In this document: piece after piece, positions 25,951-34,629 of the stretch
Position numbering within the stretch: position 1 is the first letter of the stretch
Layout: each line of letters opens with the position of its first letter
NCBI RefSeq assembly: GCF_014041995.1
Contig: NZ_CP059492.1
Span: forward strand, 744,001-808,000
Direction of reading: 5' to 3'
DNA from: Changpingibacter yushuensis
GTDB taxonomy: Bacteria > Actinomycetota > Actinomycetes > Actinomycetales > Actinomycetaceae
Length of the DNA stretch: 64,000 bases
Made by a program: the position numbers and the translations under genes
The notes under the pieces: generated by a model
Told to the model about the DNA's origin: nothing
The model's database searches: none
The model's input: only the letters and a program-made list of their open reading frames with translations

Positions 25951-26802
25951 TCAGCGCTGAACGAGCTGGGGGTGCGAGCCGGATAGAAGTAGCTGGACTC
26001 GGCCTGCAATCGCAGGGTTGTAAGCCGGGTGGGTCAGGATGAGGAACGTGTTGGATTCGACGCCCTCAATGATGACCTCGACCGCATCTTCCACGGGCAT
26101 TCCCAAGGGCAACGAGCCTTCTACAACAGCCCACCGCTTCGTGTAATCGGTACTCTGAAGGTAGGGATGATCAGCTGGATTGAATTCAGGCTGGTTGCGG
26201 TGTTCGTTGCAGCGTCCCAGATCTGTGGAGACCACAGCCGGGCACACCGCATGCGCCCGAACCGGCGAACCGATTCCTTGGAGCTGAAGATCCAACACCT
26301 CGGTGAGCCCAAGAGCGGCAAACTTTGAAGCCACGTATGCCGGTGAGTTCTCTACTGTGAGGAGGCCCGCGATGGATGCCGTGTTGACGATGTCACTTGG
26401 GAAGTCCTGAGCGCTCATCCGCGCAGTGAATGCCTTTGCCGTATGAACAAGGCCCTTGACGTTCACGCCGAGTAGCCAATCCCAATCCTCCACGGGTTCT
26501 TCCCAGATTGTCCCGGCAGAAATCACACCTGCATTCGAAAAGACCAGATCCACGCGCCCAAACGATTCGAACACGCGGTCGGCGAAATCACCTACAGCGG
26601 CATAATCGGCGACGTCGCCGTGTACGGCCAGGACGGTTGCTCCAGTGGTCCGGAGTTCGTCGGCCATGGTTTCAAGAGCGGGAGCTTCAATATCGAAGAG
26701 GGCGATCGCAGCGCCCGCTTGTGCGTACCGTCTGGCGATTTCGGCACCAATTCCGTGTGCGCCGCCGGTAACGACGACGACCTTACCCGAGTAATCCTTC
26801 AT
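25951..26802 (-). CDS. Short-chain dehydrogenase/reductase in the acyl-CoA operon
   Basis: 283 residues with the NAD(P) site VTGGAHGIGAEIARR (residues 10-24), NAG near 91, Ser in NTASIAGL, and active-site YVASK near 158-162. The C-terminus is longer than in minimal SDRs. It starts 42 nt after the acyl-CoA dehydrogenase and ends 11 nt before the crotonase gene. In this setting a 3-hydroxyacyl-CoA or related oxidoreductase role is natural, pairing with the crotonase. The exact substrate cannot be read. Confidence 0.88.
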   Translation of the reverse strand: MKDYSGKVVVVTGGAHGIGAEIARRYAQAGAAIALFDIEAPALETMADELRTTGATVLAVHGDVADYAAVGDFADRVFESFGRVDLVFSNAGVISAGTIWEEPVEDWDWLLGVNVKGLVHTAKAFTARMSAQDFPSDIVNTASIAGLLTVENSPAYVASKFAALGLTEVLDLQLQGIGSPVRAHAVCPAVVSTDLGRCNEHRNQPEFNPADHPYLQSTDYTKRWAVVEGSLPLGMPVEDAVEVIIEGVESNTFLILTHPAYNPAIAGRVQLLLSGSHPQLVQR

Positions 26803-26844
26803 TGCTTCTCTCCTTTGAGATTTCTTACTGATTCTGTTGGACTT

Positions 26845-28008
26845 CTAGATCATTGCCCGCCGCATCATCTGCGACACAGCTTCGGTGAGGGCCTCGGCGG
26901 AAGCACCTCCAATTGCCATCACTTTGGCATCGCGCCAGAACCGCTCCACTCCTGTTTCGCGGATGACTCCAACCCCTCCCATGATCTGGATGGCGTCGCG
27001 CGCCACCTCTTCACTCACTCGAGCGCCTTCAACCTTGAGAAGGCGCCCGCGGGCGAGTTCGAGTTCGCCGGCATCTCGCTGCGCGTAGGTGGAGTAGACC
27101 AACCCACGCAGTGATTCGATTGCGGTGTACATCTTGACGAGCTTGTGGCGAGTGACTTGGAACCGGTCAAACTGGGTCTGGCCCATTTGGATGCGCTCCA
27201 TTGAGTAAGCTCTGGCCATCTCATATGCGCCCTCCGCGATGCCCAGAGAAACCGGACCACAGGAAAGGAACTCCGCAGTGGCGGAGACAAACATCGCCTG
27301 AAGCGCGCCATCCTGAGGTCCCAGGAGATTGGCAGCCGGAACACGGCACTGAGAGAAGGAGATCGATCCTGTCGCCGAGCCATGCCAGCCAAGTTTGTGT
27401 TCGGGCTGACCGATTCCAAGGCCGGGCGTGCCTGCCGGAACAATGAACGCTGACAAACCCGTCTTGGTTACGGGGTCAGGCTTATCTGCGGTCACAGCGA
27501 TGATGATGTACACGTCTGCCGCGCCGATGTTGGAAATGAGTACCTTTCCACCGTTGAGAACCCATTCGTCGCCTTCGCGAACGGCCCGCGTGGTGAACTC
27601 GGCTTGATCATCGCCACCCACTGCTTCCGTTGATCCGCAGGCAAGGATGATCTCACCCATGGCTGCGGGCTTGAGGTAGGTTTCCTTCTGCTCGGGTGTG
27701 CCCAGCATCTGGAGCAGTCCGCCCGCAAGCAGCGTGTGTGCTCCCATAGCCACCGTCAACACGGGAGACGTCTTTGCGATCTCCTCGAGTACAAGTGCGT
27801 GGGTAGTCTGATCCATACCTAGGCCGCCGTCGGCCTCAGGAACGGTAATGGCAAGGAGTCCGAGTTCTCCAGCTCGCTTGAGAAGATCGGTGGGGAACTC
27901 ATCGCTAGCATCGATCTCAAGGGCTCGGGGAGCCACTTCCTTCTCCACGAACTCTCGTGTTGTCTGGAGGACCGCTTCACGATCCTCATTCATGAACCAC
28001 ATTGACAT
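26845..28008 (-). CDS. Acyl-CoA dehydrogenase family flavoprotein
   Basis: 387 residues with the three ACAD domains. The N-terminal helical part starts MSMWFMNEDREAVLQTTREFV. The central beta domain includes LACGSTEAVGGDDQAEF and GWHGSATGSISF (FAD contacts). The C-terminal helical domain holds IMGGVGVIRETGVERFWRDAKVMAIGG. In most short/medium-chain enzymes the catalytic Glu sits in a Y/E-EGT motif after DAKV; here the motif reads IGGAS with no Glu, as in isovaleryl- or long-chain types where the Glu lies elsewhere. ATG 28008 is chosen because GGAG falls 8 nt upstream, inside a longer frame from 28020. It follows fixX copy 3 by 33 nt, so the FixABCX complex is its expected electron partner. 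Confidence 0.9.
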   Translation of the reverse strand: MSMWFMNEDREAVLQTTREFVEKEVAPRALEIDASDEFPTDLLKRAGELGLLAITVPEADGGLGMDQTTHALVLEEIAKTSPVLTVAMGAHTLLAGGLLQMLGTPEQKETYLKPAAMGEIILACGSTEAVGGDDQAEFTTRAVREGDEWVLNGGKVLISNIGAADVYIIIAVTADKPDPVTKTGLSAFIVPAGTPGLGIGQPEHKLGWHGSATGSISFSQCRVPAANLLGPQDGALQAMFVSATAEFLSCGPVSLGIAEGAYEMARAYSMERIQMGQTQFDRFQVTRHKLVKMYTAIESLRGLVYSTYAQRDAGELELARGRLLKVEGARVSEEVARDAIQIMGGVGVIRETGVERFWRDAKVMAIGGASAEALTEAVSQMMRRAMI

Positions 28009-28041
28009 GAAACTCTCCATTCGGATTGATGTTCTGATTGG

Positions 28042-28341
28042 TCAGGCTTCGGCGTAACTCACGCCGTGGGCGGTAGAGGGATAGGTCCATCGGACTATTC
28101 CGCCGGGGGTGCATACCACCGCGCACGTGCCGCATTCGAGGCATCCAGCGTGGTCAAAGTGCGTTTCACCGTCCTCGTCGCGCGAGAAGAGTGAGGCCGG
28201 GCAGGCCCACACGCAGGCGTGGTGAGGGCATGTGCTACAAGTGCGCGCGTCGATAGCGATGTGTGCGTAGGACTCGTCCACATCGAAACGGTCGAGTGCG
28301 AGTAATTCGGCAGTGCTGGGATCATACGGAAGAGTTGGCAT
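28042..28341 (-). CDS. fixX: Ferredoxin-like FixX, copy 3 (two-cluster type)
   Basis: 99 residues with eight Cys in two motifs: CSTCPHHACVWACP at about residues 35-48 and CLECGTCAVVC near 70-80. This is a full 2[4Fe-4S] ferredoxin pattern, unlike copies 1 and 2, which keep only four Cys. Directly adjacent to fixC copy 3, it shares the operon. A second cluster means a different electron route out of FixC. Confidence 0.93.
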   Translation of the reverse strand: MPTLPYDPSTAELLALDRFDVDESYAHIAIDARTCSTCPHHACVWACPASLFSRDEDGETHFDHAGCLECGTCAVVCTPGGIVRWTYPSTAHGVSYAEA

Positions 28342-29619
28342 TTATAGGCCTTTCACTGCGGCGCGCGCATCAGAGACTAGATCTCGGATGCGCAGAGGCG
28401 AGGAGCGGAACTCGCGCCGAACCGATGGCACGATGCGATCAGGTGCCTGAGGCGGGTTCGCAACGGCAAAGACATCGCGTGCAATGCCCATCGCGAGCTT
28501 GGGGTAATCCCCGTAGAGACGGCTCTTTTCGAGGAATGGCCCGTACCCGGAAGCCGCGTCCATGATTCCGGTAGCGCCGCAAGCGGCAAGCGCCGTTCGA
28601 TAAGATCCCTCAAGGTCTCCAGCATCTGCCCCGATTGCTTCAGCTGCGGCAATGCCAGAAAGCAACGCCACATCCATCCCTCGGATTGTGTAGCCGAGGT
28701 TCAAACAGAAACCTGCGGCTTCCCCCGCAACCAAGAAGCCTGGCAACGTGAGCTGTGGCGGAATCCCAGAACGGCCATCTTCCCGAACCAAATGGGCTGA
28801 GTACTCGCGCAGTTCACCGCCACGTACGAACGGCTCCACAAGAGGGTGGCGCAAGAGTGATTCGAGGAGCTCGCGCGGAGTGGATCGCACTGCCGGTAGC
28901 TTGGTTGGGTCCACGACAATCCCAATGCTGAGGCTTTCGCGGTTGGTGTAAAGGAATCCTCCACCGCGTGCACCATTGGTGCATCCAAGCATGAGGTGAG
29001 CAGCACCTTCGGCGCTGGAAACCGCAAACCGTTCGTTGATCGTGTGCTCTGGGAGACCCACGGTTACCTTTACTCCCGTGGCCACCTCGCCAGGTCGTGG
29101 TCTGTGGGTGAGTCCGGCGCTCGCGGCCAGCAAGGAGTTCACGCCGTCGGCAGCAACCACGTACTCAGCGTGCAGTTCATCCTCTCCTGCTCGGATTCCT
29201 TCCACCCGATTGCCGTTCATGACCAGGCCATCGACGGTCATGCCGGGGACCACCATGGCACCAGCTTCTTCAGCGCATCCCGCAAGCCAGGGATCCAGCG
29301 TAGAGCGGTTCACGGTGATCGAATCGGACCTATCGCATGGAGCTAAACCTACGTGAATGTCAGCGTGCGCTTCTCCGTCGAGAATCGAGATCCGCTCCGA
29401 CGTCACGTGCCGTTCTGCCGGTGCCTCAGCCGCCAACCCGGGTGAAAGCATGTCCAAGGCGGCGGTATATAACCTTCCGCCCGTCACATTCTTGGAACCG
29501 GGAGTTTCACCGCGTTCCAGCAGAATGACAGAGCGGCCGGTCTGTGCTAACCGAAGGGCGCATGCAGCTCCTGCGGGGCCAGCACCCACGATGATGACGT
29601 CGGCATCCATCTGGGCCAT
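28342..29619 (-). CDS. fixC: FixC, ETF:quinone oxidoreductase-like flavoprotein, copy 3
   Basis: 425 residues. FAD fold IIVGAGPAGAACALRLAQTG is at residues 8-27, then GSKNVTGGRLY near 40-50 and FLVAGEAAGFCLNLGYTIRGMD near 295-316. These match copies 1 and 2 in position but differ in many surface residues, so this set diverged earlier. It reads leftward directly after fixB copy 3 (2-nt gap) and ends immediately ahead of fixX. Confidence 0.94.
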   Translation of the reverse strand: MAQMDADVIIVGAGPAGAACALRLAQTGRSVILLERGETPGSKNVTGGRLYTAALDMLSPGLAAEAPAERHVTSERISILDGEAHADIHVGLAPCDRSDSITVNRSTLDPWLAGCAEEAGAMVVPGMTVDGLVMNGNRVEGIRAGEDELHAEYVVAADGVNSLLAASAGLTHRPRPGEVATGVKVTVGLPEHTINERFAVSSAEGAAHLMLGCTNGARGGGFLYTNRESLSIGIVVDPTKLPAVRSTPRELLESLLRHPLVEPFVRGGELREYSAHLVREDGRSGIPPQLTLPGFLVAGEAAGFCLNLGYTIRGMDVALLSGIAAAEAIGADAGDLEGSYRTALAACGATGIMDAASGYGPFLEKSRLYGDYPKLAMGIARDVFAVANPPQAPDRIVPSVRREFRSSPLRIRDLVSDARAAVKGL

Positions 29620-29621
29620 CG

Positions 29622-30515
29622 TCAGCCACGCGCCTGAAGTGCGGCAGTAAGTGCGGCAGTGAATGCGACAGCATCGCCAACTACTGCGTGGTCAGCTTCC
29701 TTCATGCTCGGAGCGTTAGGGTCCACATTCACTTCCACAACCACTCGTGAACCACGCATGCCCACAGCATGTTGAACCTGACCGGAGACTCCGAGCCCTA
29801 GATACAGCGCAGGTGCCACGTGTTGGCCAGAGATACCGATGTAGCGATCGCCGGGTAACCAGTGGCGATCCTCTGCAATTGGACGTGTGCAAGCGAGCGA
29901 TGCGCCGAGCACCTCGGTTAGTTTCTCAATATCCTGGAGGGATTCCTGAGAAGCTACTCCCATTCCCACACACACGATGCGGGATGCGTTGGCTACATCC
30001 TCTTCACGCGGAGGGAGCGGGTCAATGGCTTGGCGAACCACGCGATCATCGGCGTCGTTCACAACAGCGCCATCTTTGGTGGCTGTGGGTACGGGTGCGG
30101 GCCGTACCGAGACCGTGAAGATTGCTGGCCCCGACCATTCGACGTCTTGGATAGCACCACCTGCATAAACGACGCGTTCTGCGGTCCCTCCGTTGCTCGT
30201 GAGTGCAATGTGCTCGGCATCAGGGATGTAAGCAATGTCCAATCGCGTTGCAGCGCGTGGGGCGAACTCGCGAGCGGCGATCGTGGCGGCGCAGAAGATT
30301 GCGTCCACGCTCTGAGATGCCGCGAGCTTGGCTACCGGGCCGGCGAGGTCTTCAGGGCGAGAGGAGTTAGATGTAAGTGAGAAATCGGTGGCTGTGCTGC
30401 TTGGTGTGTCACACGCGAACGATGCGCTGACGATCTCTGTAGCGCCGGCTTCGGTAGCGATAGCGAGCAGCTCCGAAACGAGTTCGGGCCGTTCCGCGAT
30501 GATGAGTGCTTTCAT
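29622..30515 (-). CDS. fixB: Electron transfer flavoprotein alpha subunit FixB, copy 3
   Basis: 297 residues. The C-terminal FAD domain has ACTRPIAEDRHWLPGDRYIG, GLGVSGQVQHAVGMRGSRV and VNVDPNAPSMKEADHAVVGD, the EtfA signature. The more usual IN is replaced by VNVDPNAPSMKEAD, characteristic of ETFs working with acyl-CoA dehydrogenases. It overlaps fixA by an ATGA. The Ala/Thr-rich N-terminal domain is distinct from copies 1 and 2. Confidence 0.94.
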   Translation of the reverse strand: MKALIIAERPELVSELLAIATEAGATEIVSASFACDTPSSTATDFSLTSNSSRPEDLAGPVAKLAASQSVDAIFCAATIAAREFAPRAATRLDIAYIPDAEHIALTSNGGTAERVVYAGGAIQDVEWSGPAIFTVSVRPAPVPTATKDGAVVNDADDRVVRQAIDPLPPREEDVANASRIVCVGMGVASQESLQDIEKLTEVLGASLACTRPIAEDRHWLPGDRYIGISGQHVAPALYLGLGVSGQVQHAVGMRGSRVVVEVNVDPNAPSMKEADHAVVGDAVAFTAALTAALQARG

Positions 30516-31279
30516 GAGAGCAGACCTTCCTGATCGAGCGCGGATACAAGCGATGCTGCGGCTTCCTCCGGGGTACCTTCGTGAAGGATGCGGCGCCTGT
30601 CTGTGACAAAGCCGCGGGTTCGTGTGGCGTGAACAATGGGCTCAACGTCTGATTCGTGAAGGTTCAGACCTTCCAACGTGAGTGCTGTGCGGGGCTTCTT
30701 TGCTCCGGCCATAAGCGCTTTGAGCCCGGGGATGGGCGCTTGTGCGGCCTCTGGAATCACAGAAACGACGGCGGGAAGGGCCACTTCAACGGTCTCGATG
30801 GCATCTTCGAGCACACGGGTGGCCGTGAGGATCCCATCGCTAACCGCGAGTTTGCGGGCGTTGGTGACCACCGGCCACCCAAGGAGTTCGGCGATTCGCG
30901 GTGCTGTCTCATGAGCGTAGGTATCTGCGGCTCCCTCGCCGGTGATTACGAGGTCGACGTCGGGCACGGTGCCAATAGCTTTGGCTAACACTCGTGATGT
31001 CCCACGCCCATCTAACGCAAATGGTGTGGATACTGTGAGCGCTGAGTCCAGCCCGCGGCCAAGGGCCTCCTTGAGGCCATTGGCGCTGATATCACCAACT
31101 GTGATCCCCACAAGATCAGCTTCAACCGAGTCCGCCAGGATCCGAGCCGCTGCGATGGTGTTGCGGTCGTATGGTGAAATCTCGCTGCGTGCACGTGAGA
31201 AGTCGATGTGGTGCGTGAGCGGGTCGGTGCGAAGATCTTGATCCACGATCACCCATTTGAAGCAGGCAACGATCGTCAT
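30512..31279 (-). CDS. fixA: Electron transfer flavoprotein beta subunit FixA, copy 3
   Basis: 255 residues, beginning MTIVACFKWVIVDQDL. The DLVITGEGAADTYAHETAP nucleotide region is near 115-133 and the GLKALMAGAKKP arm near 190, homologous to SMKEILAAGKKP in copies 1 and 2. An AGGAGGG ribosome site precedes its ATG. It is first gene of the operon fixABCX-ACAD-SDR-crotonase. The palindrome at 31306-31319 lies in its leader, and an AraC-family gene stands upstream. Confidence 0.94.
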   Translation of the reverse strand: MTIVACFKWVIVDQDLRTDPLTHHIDFSRARSEISPYDRNTIAAARILADSVEADLVGITVGDISANGLKEALGRGLDSALTVSTPFALDGRGTSRVLAKAIGTVPDVDLVITGEGAADTYAHETAPRIAELLGWPVVTNARKLAVSDGILTATRVLEDAIETVEVALPAVVSVIPEAAQAPIPGLKALMAGAKKPRTALTLEGLNLHESDVEPIVHATRTRGFVTDRRRILHEGTPEEAAASLVSALDQEGLLS

Positions 31280-31305
31280 TGAAGTCCCTCCTGATGCTAT
31301 TTCCA

Positions 31306-31319
31306 GTAACAGCTGTGAC
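31306..31319. promoter_or_regulatory. Near-palindrome in the fixA copy 3 leader
   Basis: GTAACAGCTGTGAC is a 14-bp inverted repeat with one mismatched pair, 27-40 bp upstream of the fixA copy 3 start. It could be a regulator site or the dyad of an activator-dependent promoter. AraC proteins usually bind direct repeats, so the link to the neighbouring AraC gene is not certain. No other supported feature fills 31280-31564. Confidence 0.4.
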
Positions 31320-31564
31320 TCTAATCAGGGGGGAAACTGACATCTGCCCGAATCATGGTTGCTTTGCGACGTGATGTGGTAACTGTGTGCCACGCCTCAA
31401 AACAGGGTGGTAGGAGTGGGGCAGGTGTGGCGGTACAGCCGAGAAATCAGCAGCTCCCTGCTCTAGGGCGCGCAGAAGTGCCGGATGCTCTGTGCGCATT
31501 CAACGCGCGTACGCGCTAGTCGGTGAAGCCGCGGGCGTGTTCAGTGACGCCGTGTGCCCACTTG

Positions 31565-32416
31565 TCAGTGAAGCCGTGTGCGGCGGAACTCGCCGGGAGT
31601 CAAACCTGCCTGACGCTGAAAGAACTTGGAGAAATTGGCGGCATCGTCGAAACCAAGTGAGCGCCCAACTGCGGAGATTGGCGAATCCGAAAGAACCAGC
31701 AGACGCTCAGCTTCTTGGGCGATGCGTTCCGAAACAACTTGGCGCGGCGTGGCACCAAGTTCCTCGTAGCACAACCGATGAAGTGTGCGGGTGGAATATC
31801 CAAGTAGATCGGCGTACTTATCAACGGTGTGCATGGTGGCGTAGTGGTTTTCCACTAAGCCGAGGAACTGGCGCACCACAGGGTTGCCGAACTCCTCCGC
31901 CCACTCCTTGCGCGGCACATTATGAATGCGAATTAGGAGCGCCAAAAGGAGATGGCGGAGCAAGATATCCCCGCCGGCCTGCAGGTTTCCGGTGGGTTCA
32001 CTGATGAACCTGCGGTACTCGCGGCTGAGCACGTCCACCATGGCGCCGACCGTCACTCTGTCATTGCCCTCGAGGTGCCACACTCCACCCATCCATGGTT
32101 CCACGGTCATGCCCACAAACGCCGAGGTGAAGCATAGAGCCGTGCCGTTGAGCGCGGGCACTACTTGGTGGGGAGTTCCGGGTGTCAACCACAGCAAGGA
32201 TCCACTCGTATGGTGGAACTCATCGGAGTTTACAGTTTGCGTGGTGGTGCCGTCTTCGCACAGAACGAGGATGTGAAAAGTAGCCCGGATGAGTTCATCG
32301 GCGCGGCAGGTGCGCTGGCATCCGCTTGGTTGACTGAGCGGGGCAACGCATACTCCTAGGTCCTCGCGTGAAGGATTGCGCGCTTCGAGCACCATAGCTT
32401 GCTTCGTCGGGGCCAT
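31565..32416 (-). CDS. AraC family transcriptional regulator
   Basis: 283 residues. The N-terminal half resembles a cupin-type sensing domain (HTSGSLLWLTPGTPHQVVPALNG). The C-terminal half is the double helix-turn-helix AraC domain: VDKYADLLGYSTRTLHRLCYEELGATPRQVV, then ERLLVLSDSPISAVGRSLGFDDAANFSKFFQRQAGLTPGEFRR. It reads in the same direction as, and upstream of, the fixABCX-acyl-CoA operon, with 285 bp between. It is therefore the likely activator of that operon. The ligand may be the operon substrate. Confidence 0.9.
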   Translation of the reverse strand: MAPTKQAMVLEARNPSREDLGVCVAPLSQPSGCQRTCRADELIRATFHILVLCEDGTTTQTVNSDEFHHTSGSLLWLTPGTPHQVVPALNGTALCFTSAFVGMTVEPWMGGVWHLEGNDRVTVGAMVDVLSREYRRFISEPTGNLQAGGDILLRHLLLALLIRIHNVPRKEWAEEFGNPVVRQFLGLVENHYATMHTVDKYADLLGYSTRTLHRLCYEELGATPRQVVSERIAQEAERLLVLSDSPISAVGRSLGFDDAANFSKFFQRQAGLTPGEFRRTRLH

Positions 32417-32639
32417 GGCTCAACGCTAAGGGAGTTCACGTCACCGCGAAAGGGACCTTGGGCTAGCCGCTTTACACTCGCACCGATGTGTTAGCCAAGC
32501 CGCACATCGCCCACGTCCAGACACTTCACGCGCGTGGCGCTTCTGGAAGGCTAACTTGTGGGCAACTGGGGGCCAAGGCAGCGGTTCAGAGTTGAAGGTG
32601 CACATGGAGCTTATGCGTCAAGCGCAAGCGAGCGCGCCA

Positions 32640-34511
32640 TCATTCCTGGTTCTCGTTCTCATTCTCATCCTGATTCTCGTTCTGAACTGCGCGAACTCCA
32701 CTCACTTCCAGCCCACGGAAGCGGTTGATTGCCGCGCCAATATCTACCCGGCGTGGCCTCACCAGGAACGCGGCATGCTGCCGTCCACCGAACCGGGTCA
32801 GCGCGTCCAGTCCCTTTTCCGCAAACTCGGCTTCAAGCCGATCGAGTAGTTCAGGAAGTGGCGCTGTGCCGTCTGCCAAGTACTCAAGGACGCCGCGGAT
32901 GGCAAAACCGATTGCCTCTGTCTGGCCTTGGTCCACAATCTGGGCCACATCGGCGAGGTCCACGATCTTCTTATCGATCTGAACGCGATCCGGGCCGAGC
33001 ACTTTGGTTCGTGGGCGGTCTGATGTGGAACGCAGGTGCATGGGTACCCGCGGGTTGGCACGCCCGAAGTCCTCTGAATCGGTGCGCACACGCGGTTGAT
33101 GCGCGACGACGTCGGCAGCGCGGTCCGTGACGTCCACGCATCGGTACGTATCCATCATCAGCACAGTGTGTGCCACATCGAGGTAATCGCCAGAACCTCC
33201 CATGACCATCACTGTGGAGACGTGACGCTCGGAGTTAAGCGCACCAATCCGATCAACTAATGGTGTGATTGGCTCCTTTTCGGCGTGCACGAGTTCGCGC
33301 ATACGTGCGTCGCGGATGAGAAGGTTTGTAGCGGAGGTGTCCTCATCGATAAGCAAGAGGGGAGAGCCCAGCTCCGCGGCCTCCATGATAGCGGCCGCTT
33401 GGGAGGTTGATCCGGAGGCGTTCTCCGTTGAGAAGGCGGACGTGTCTGAACCGCCGGGCAGATGCGAGATGAAAGGCGAGACATCTACGTTTGTCACTGC
33501 GCGTCCGTCGGCGGCGCGCACCTTGACGGCGTCCGGGGCGGTTGCGACCAGTTCGCGCCCGTCACCAGGAATGTGCGCATACACGCCACGTTCGATTGCC
33601 GAAAGCAGTGTTGACTTACCGTGGTACCCACCCCCCACAATCACCGTAATCCCTGGGCGTAGGGCCATGCCGGTGATCTGACCCGCGTGGGGAAGGTCCA
33701 CGGTTACCCTCAAGGTCTCAGGTGATTCAAACGGCACTGCGCCACCCATGGGAGACTGCGATATTCCAGACCGGCGAGCTAGCACAGAGTTGTCGGCTAC
33801 AAACGTGATCCAGCCGTTCGAAGCCAGCTGGGAACTCAACGCGCGGTAATCCTCGTAGGCGTGAACGTGATTGCGAAGGTCAGAAAGGTTCGCCTTGCCG
33901 ACCTCGTCGGAATAGAAGTCGAAGGATTCCAACACGATGTCCGGAACATCGCGATCGAAGATCGCCGCTGCGGTTTGGCCAAGGATAGTGCGTCCGCGTG
34001 CCGGGAACTGGACTTGAAAACGCACCTCCACACCTTCACCTGAGACAGTGCATGCTGAACGTTGGAGAACCTCTTGGCCCGCGCGGGCGATGTTCACTAC
34101 ACCTGGATGGGCGAATCTCTTGATATTTCGCTCAAAGGTTCGCACAAGGTAATCAGCTGTGGCGAGGCGTTGATCGGGCGTGGAGTAGCAATCCTCTGGT
34201 AGGCCCATGGCGGCAAGCTGCGCGCTAGCCCGCACTGCCGAGGGCGGCGCATAGGGATCGGGCTGAACTCGATCAATAGCGAGCGAGAACTTGCCGTAGT
34301 CCCAATCTCCGATGAGTGACTTGTAGCCGCCATAGCTGCGCCCGTCTAGGCGGTGTAGCGAATCGATGAGTTCGCCGTCGTCGCCAGAACGGCGGCGGGC
34401 CGGGGCATCTGCGTACTGTGAATCACTGCGGCGAAATCCACCGCGGTGATCAGTGTTGCGCTGGTCTGCGCTGCGGCCGTGGCTGATGTGCTCTTCGAAC
34501 TCGTGACTCAT
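32640..34511 (-). CDS. Predicted ATPase of the ABC class
   Basis: 623 residues of the stand-alone ABC-class ATPase family (COG3044). The P-loop VGGGYHGKSTLL lies near residues 295-306 and the Walker B-type LLLIDEDTSATNLLIRD near 383-399. The N-terminal 60 residues are polar and low-complexity, and the C-terminus ends in a tail of repeated Asn-Glu units (NENQDENENENQE). No membrane partner is present, and the cellular role of this family is unknown. The gene is monocistronic and runs leftward, ending at 32640. Confidence 0.88.
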   Translation of the reverse strand: MSHEFEEHISHGRSADQRNTDHRGGFRRSDSQYADAPARRRSGDDGELIDSLHRLDGRSYGGYKSLIGDWDYGKFSLAIDRVQPDPYAPPSAVRASAQLAAMGLPEDCYSTPDQRLATADYLVRTFERNIKRFAHPGVVNIARAGQEVLQRSACTVSGEGVEVRFQVQFPARGRTILGQTAAAIFDRDVPDIVLESFDFYSDEVGKANLSDLRNHVHAYEDYRALSSQLASNGWITFVADNSVLARRSGISQSPMGGAVPFESPETLRVTVDLPHAGQITGMALRPGITVIVGGGYHGKSTLLSAIERGVYAHIPGDGRELVATAPDAVKVRAADGRAVTNVDVSPFISHLPGGSDTSAFSTENASGSTSQAAAIMEAAELGSPLLLIDEDTSATNLLIRDARMRELVHAEKEPITPLVDRIGALNSERHVSTVMVMGGSGDYLDVAHTVLMMDTYRCVDVTDRAADVVAHQPRVRTDSEDFGRANPRVPMHLRSTSDRPRTKVLGPDRVQIDKKIVDLADVAQIVDQGQTEAIGFAIRGVLEYLADGTAPLPELLDRLEAEFAEKGLDALTRFGGRQHAAFLVRPRRVDIGAAINRFRGLEVSGVRAVQNENQDENENENQE

Positions 34512-34548
34512 GTACCCAAGCGTATTACCCCAAGCTTGCGGAACTCGA

Positions 34549-34582
34549 AAAAGTGGGCAGCACCGAGGTGCTGCCCACTTTT
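34549..34582. terminator. Strong terminator between ackA and the ABC ATPase
   Basis: A 16-bp perfect stem (34549-34564 with 34567-34582), with A-run before and T-run after, so it would stop transcription from either strand. It lies downstream of ackA on the minus strand and ahead of the ATPase promoter region. Confidence 0.9.
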
Positions 34583-34629
34583 ATTCGACTATCGGACTGC
34601 TGCTCAAAACTGGGCAGCAACCTAGCCAA

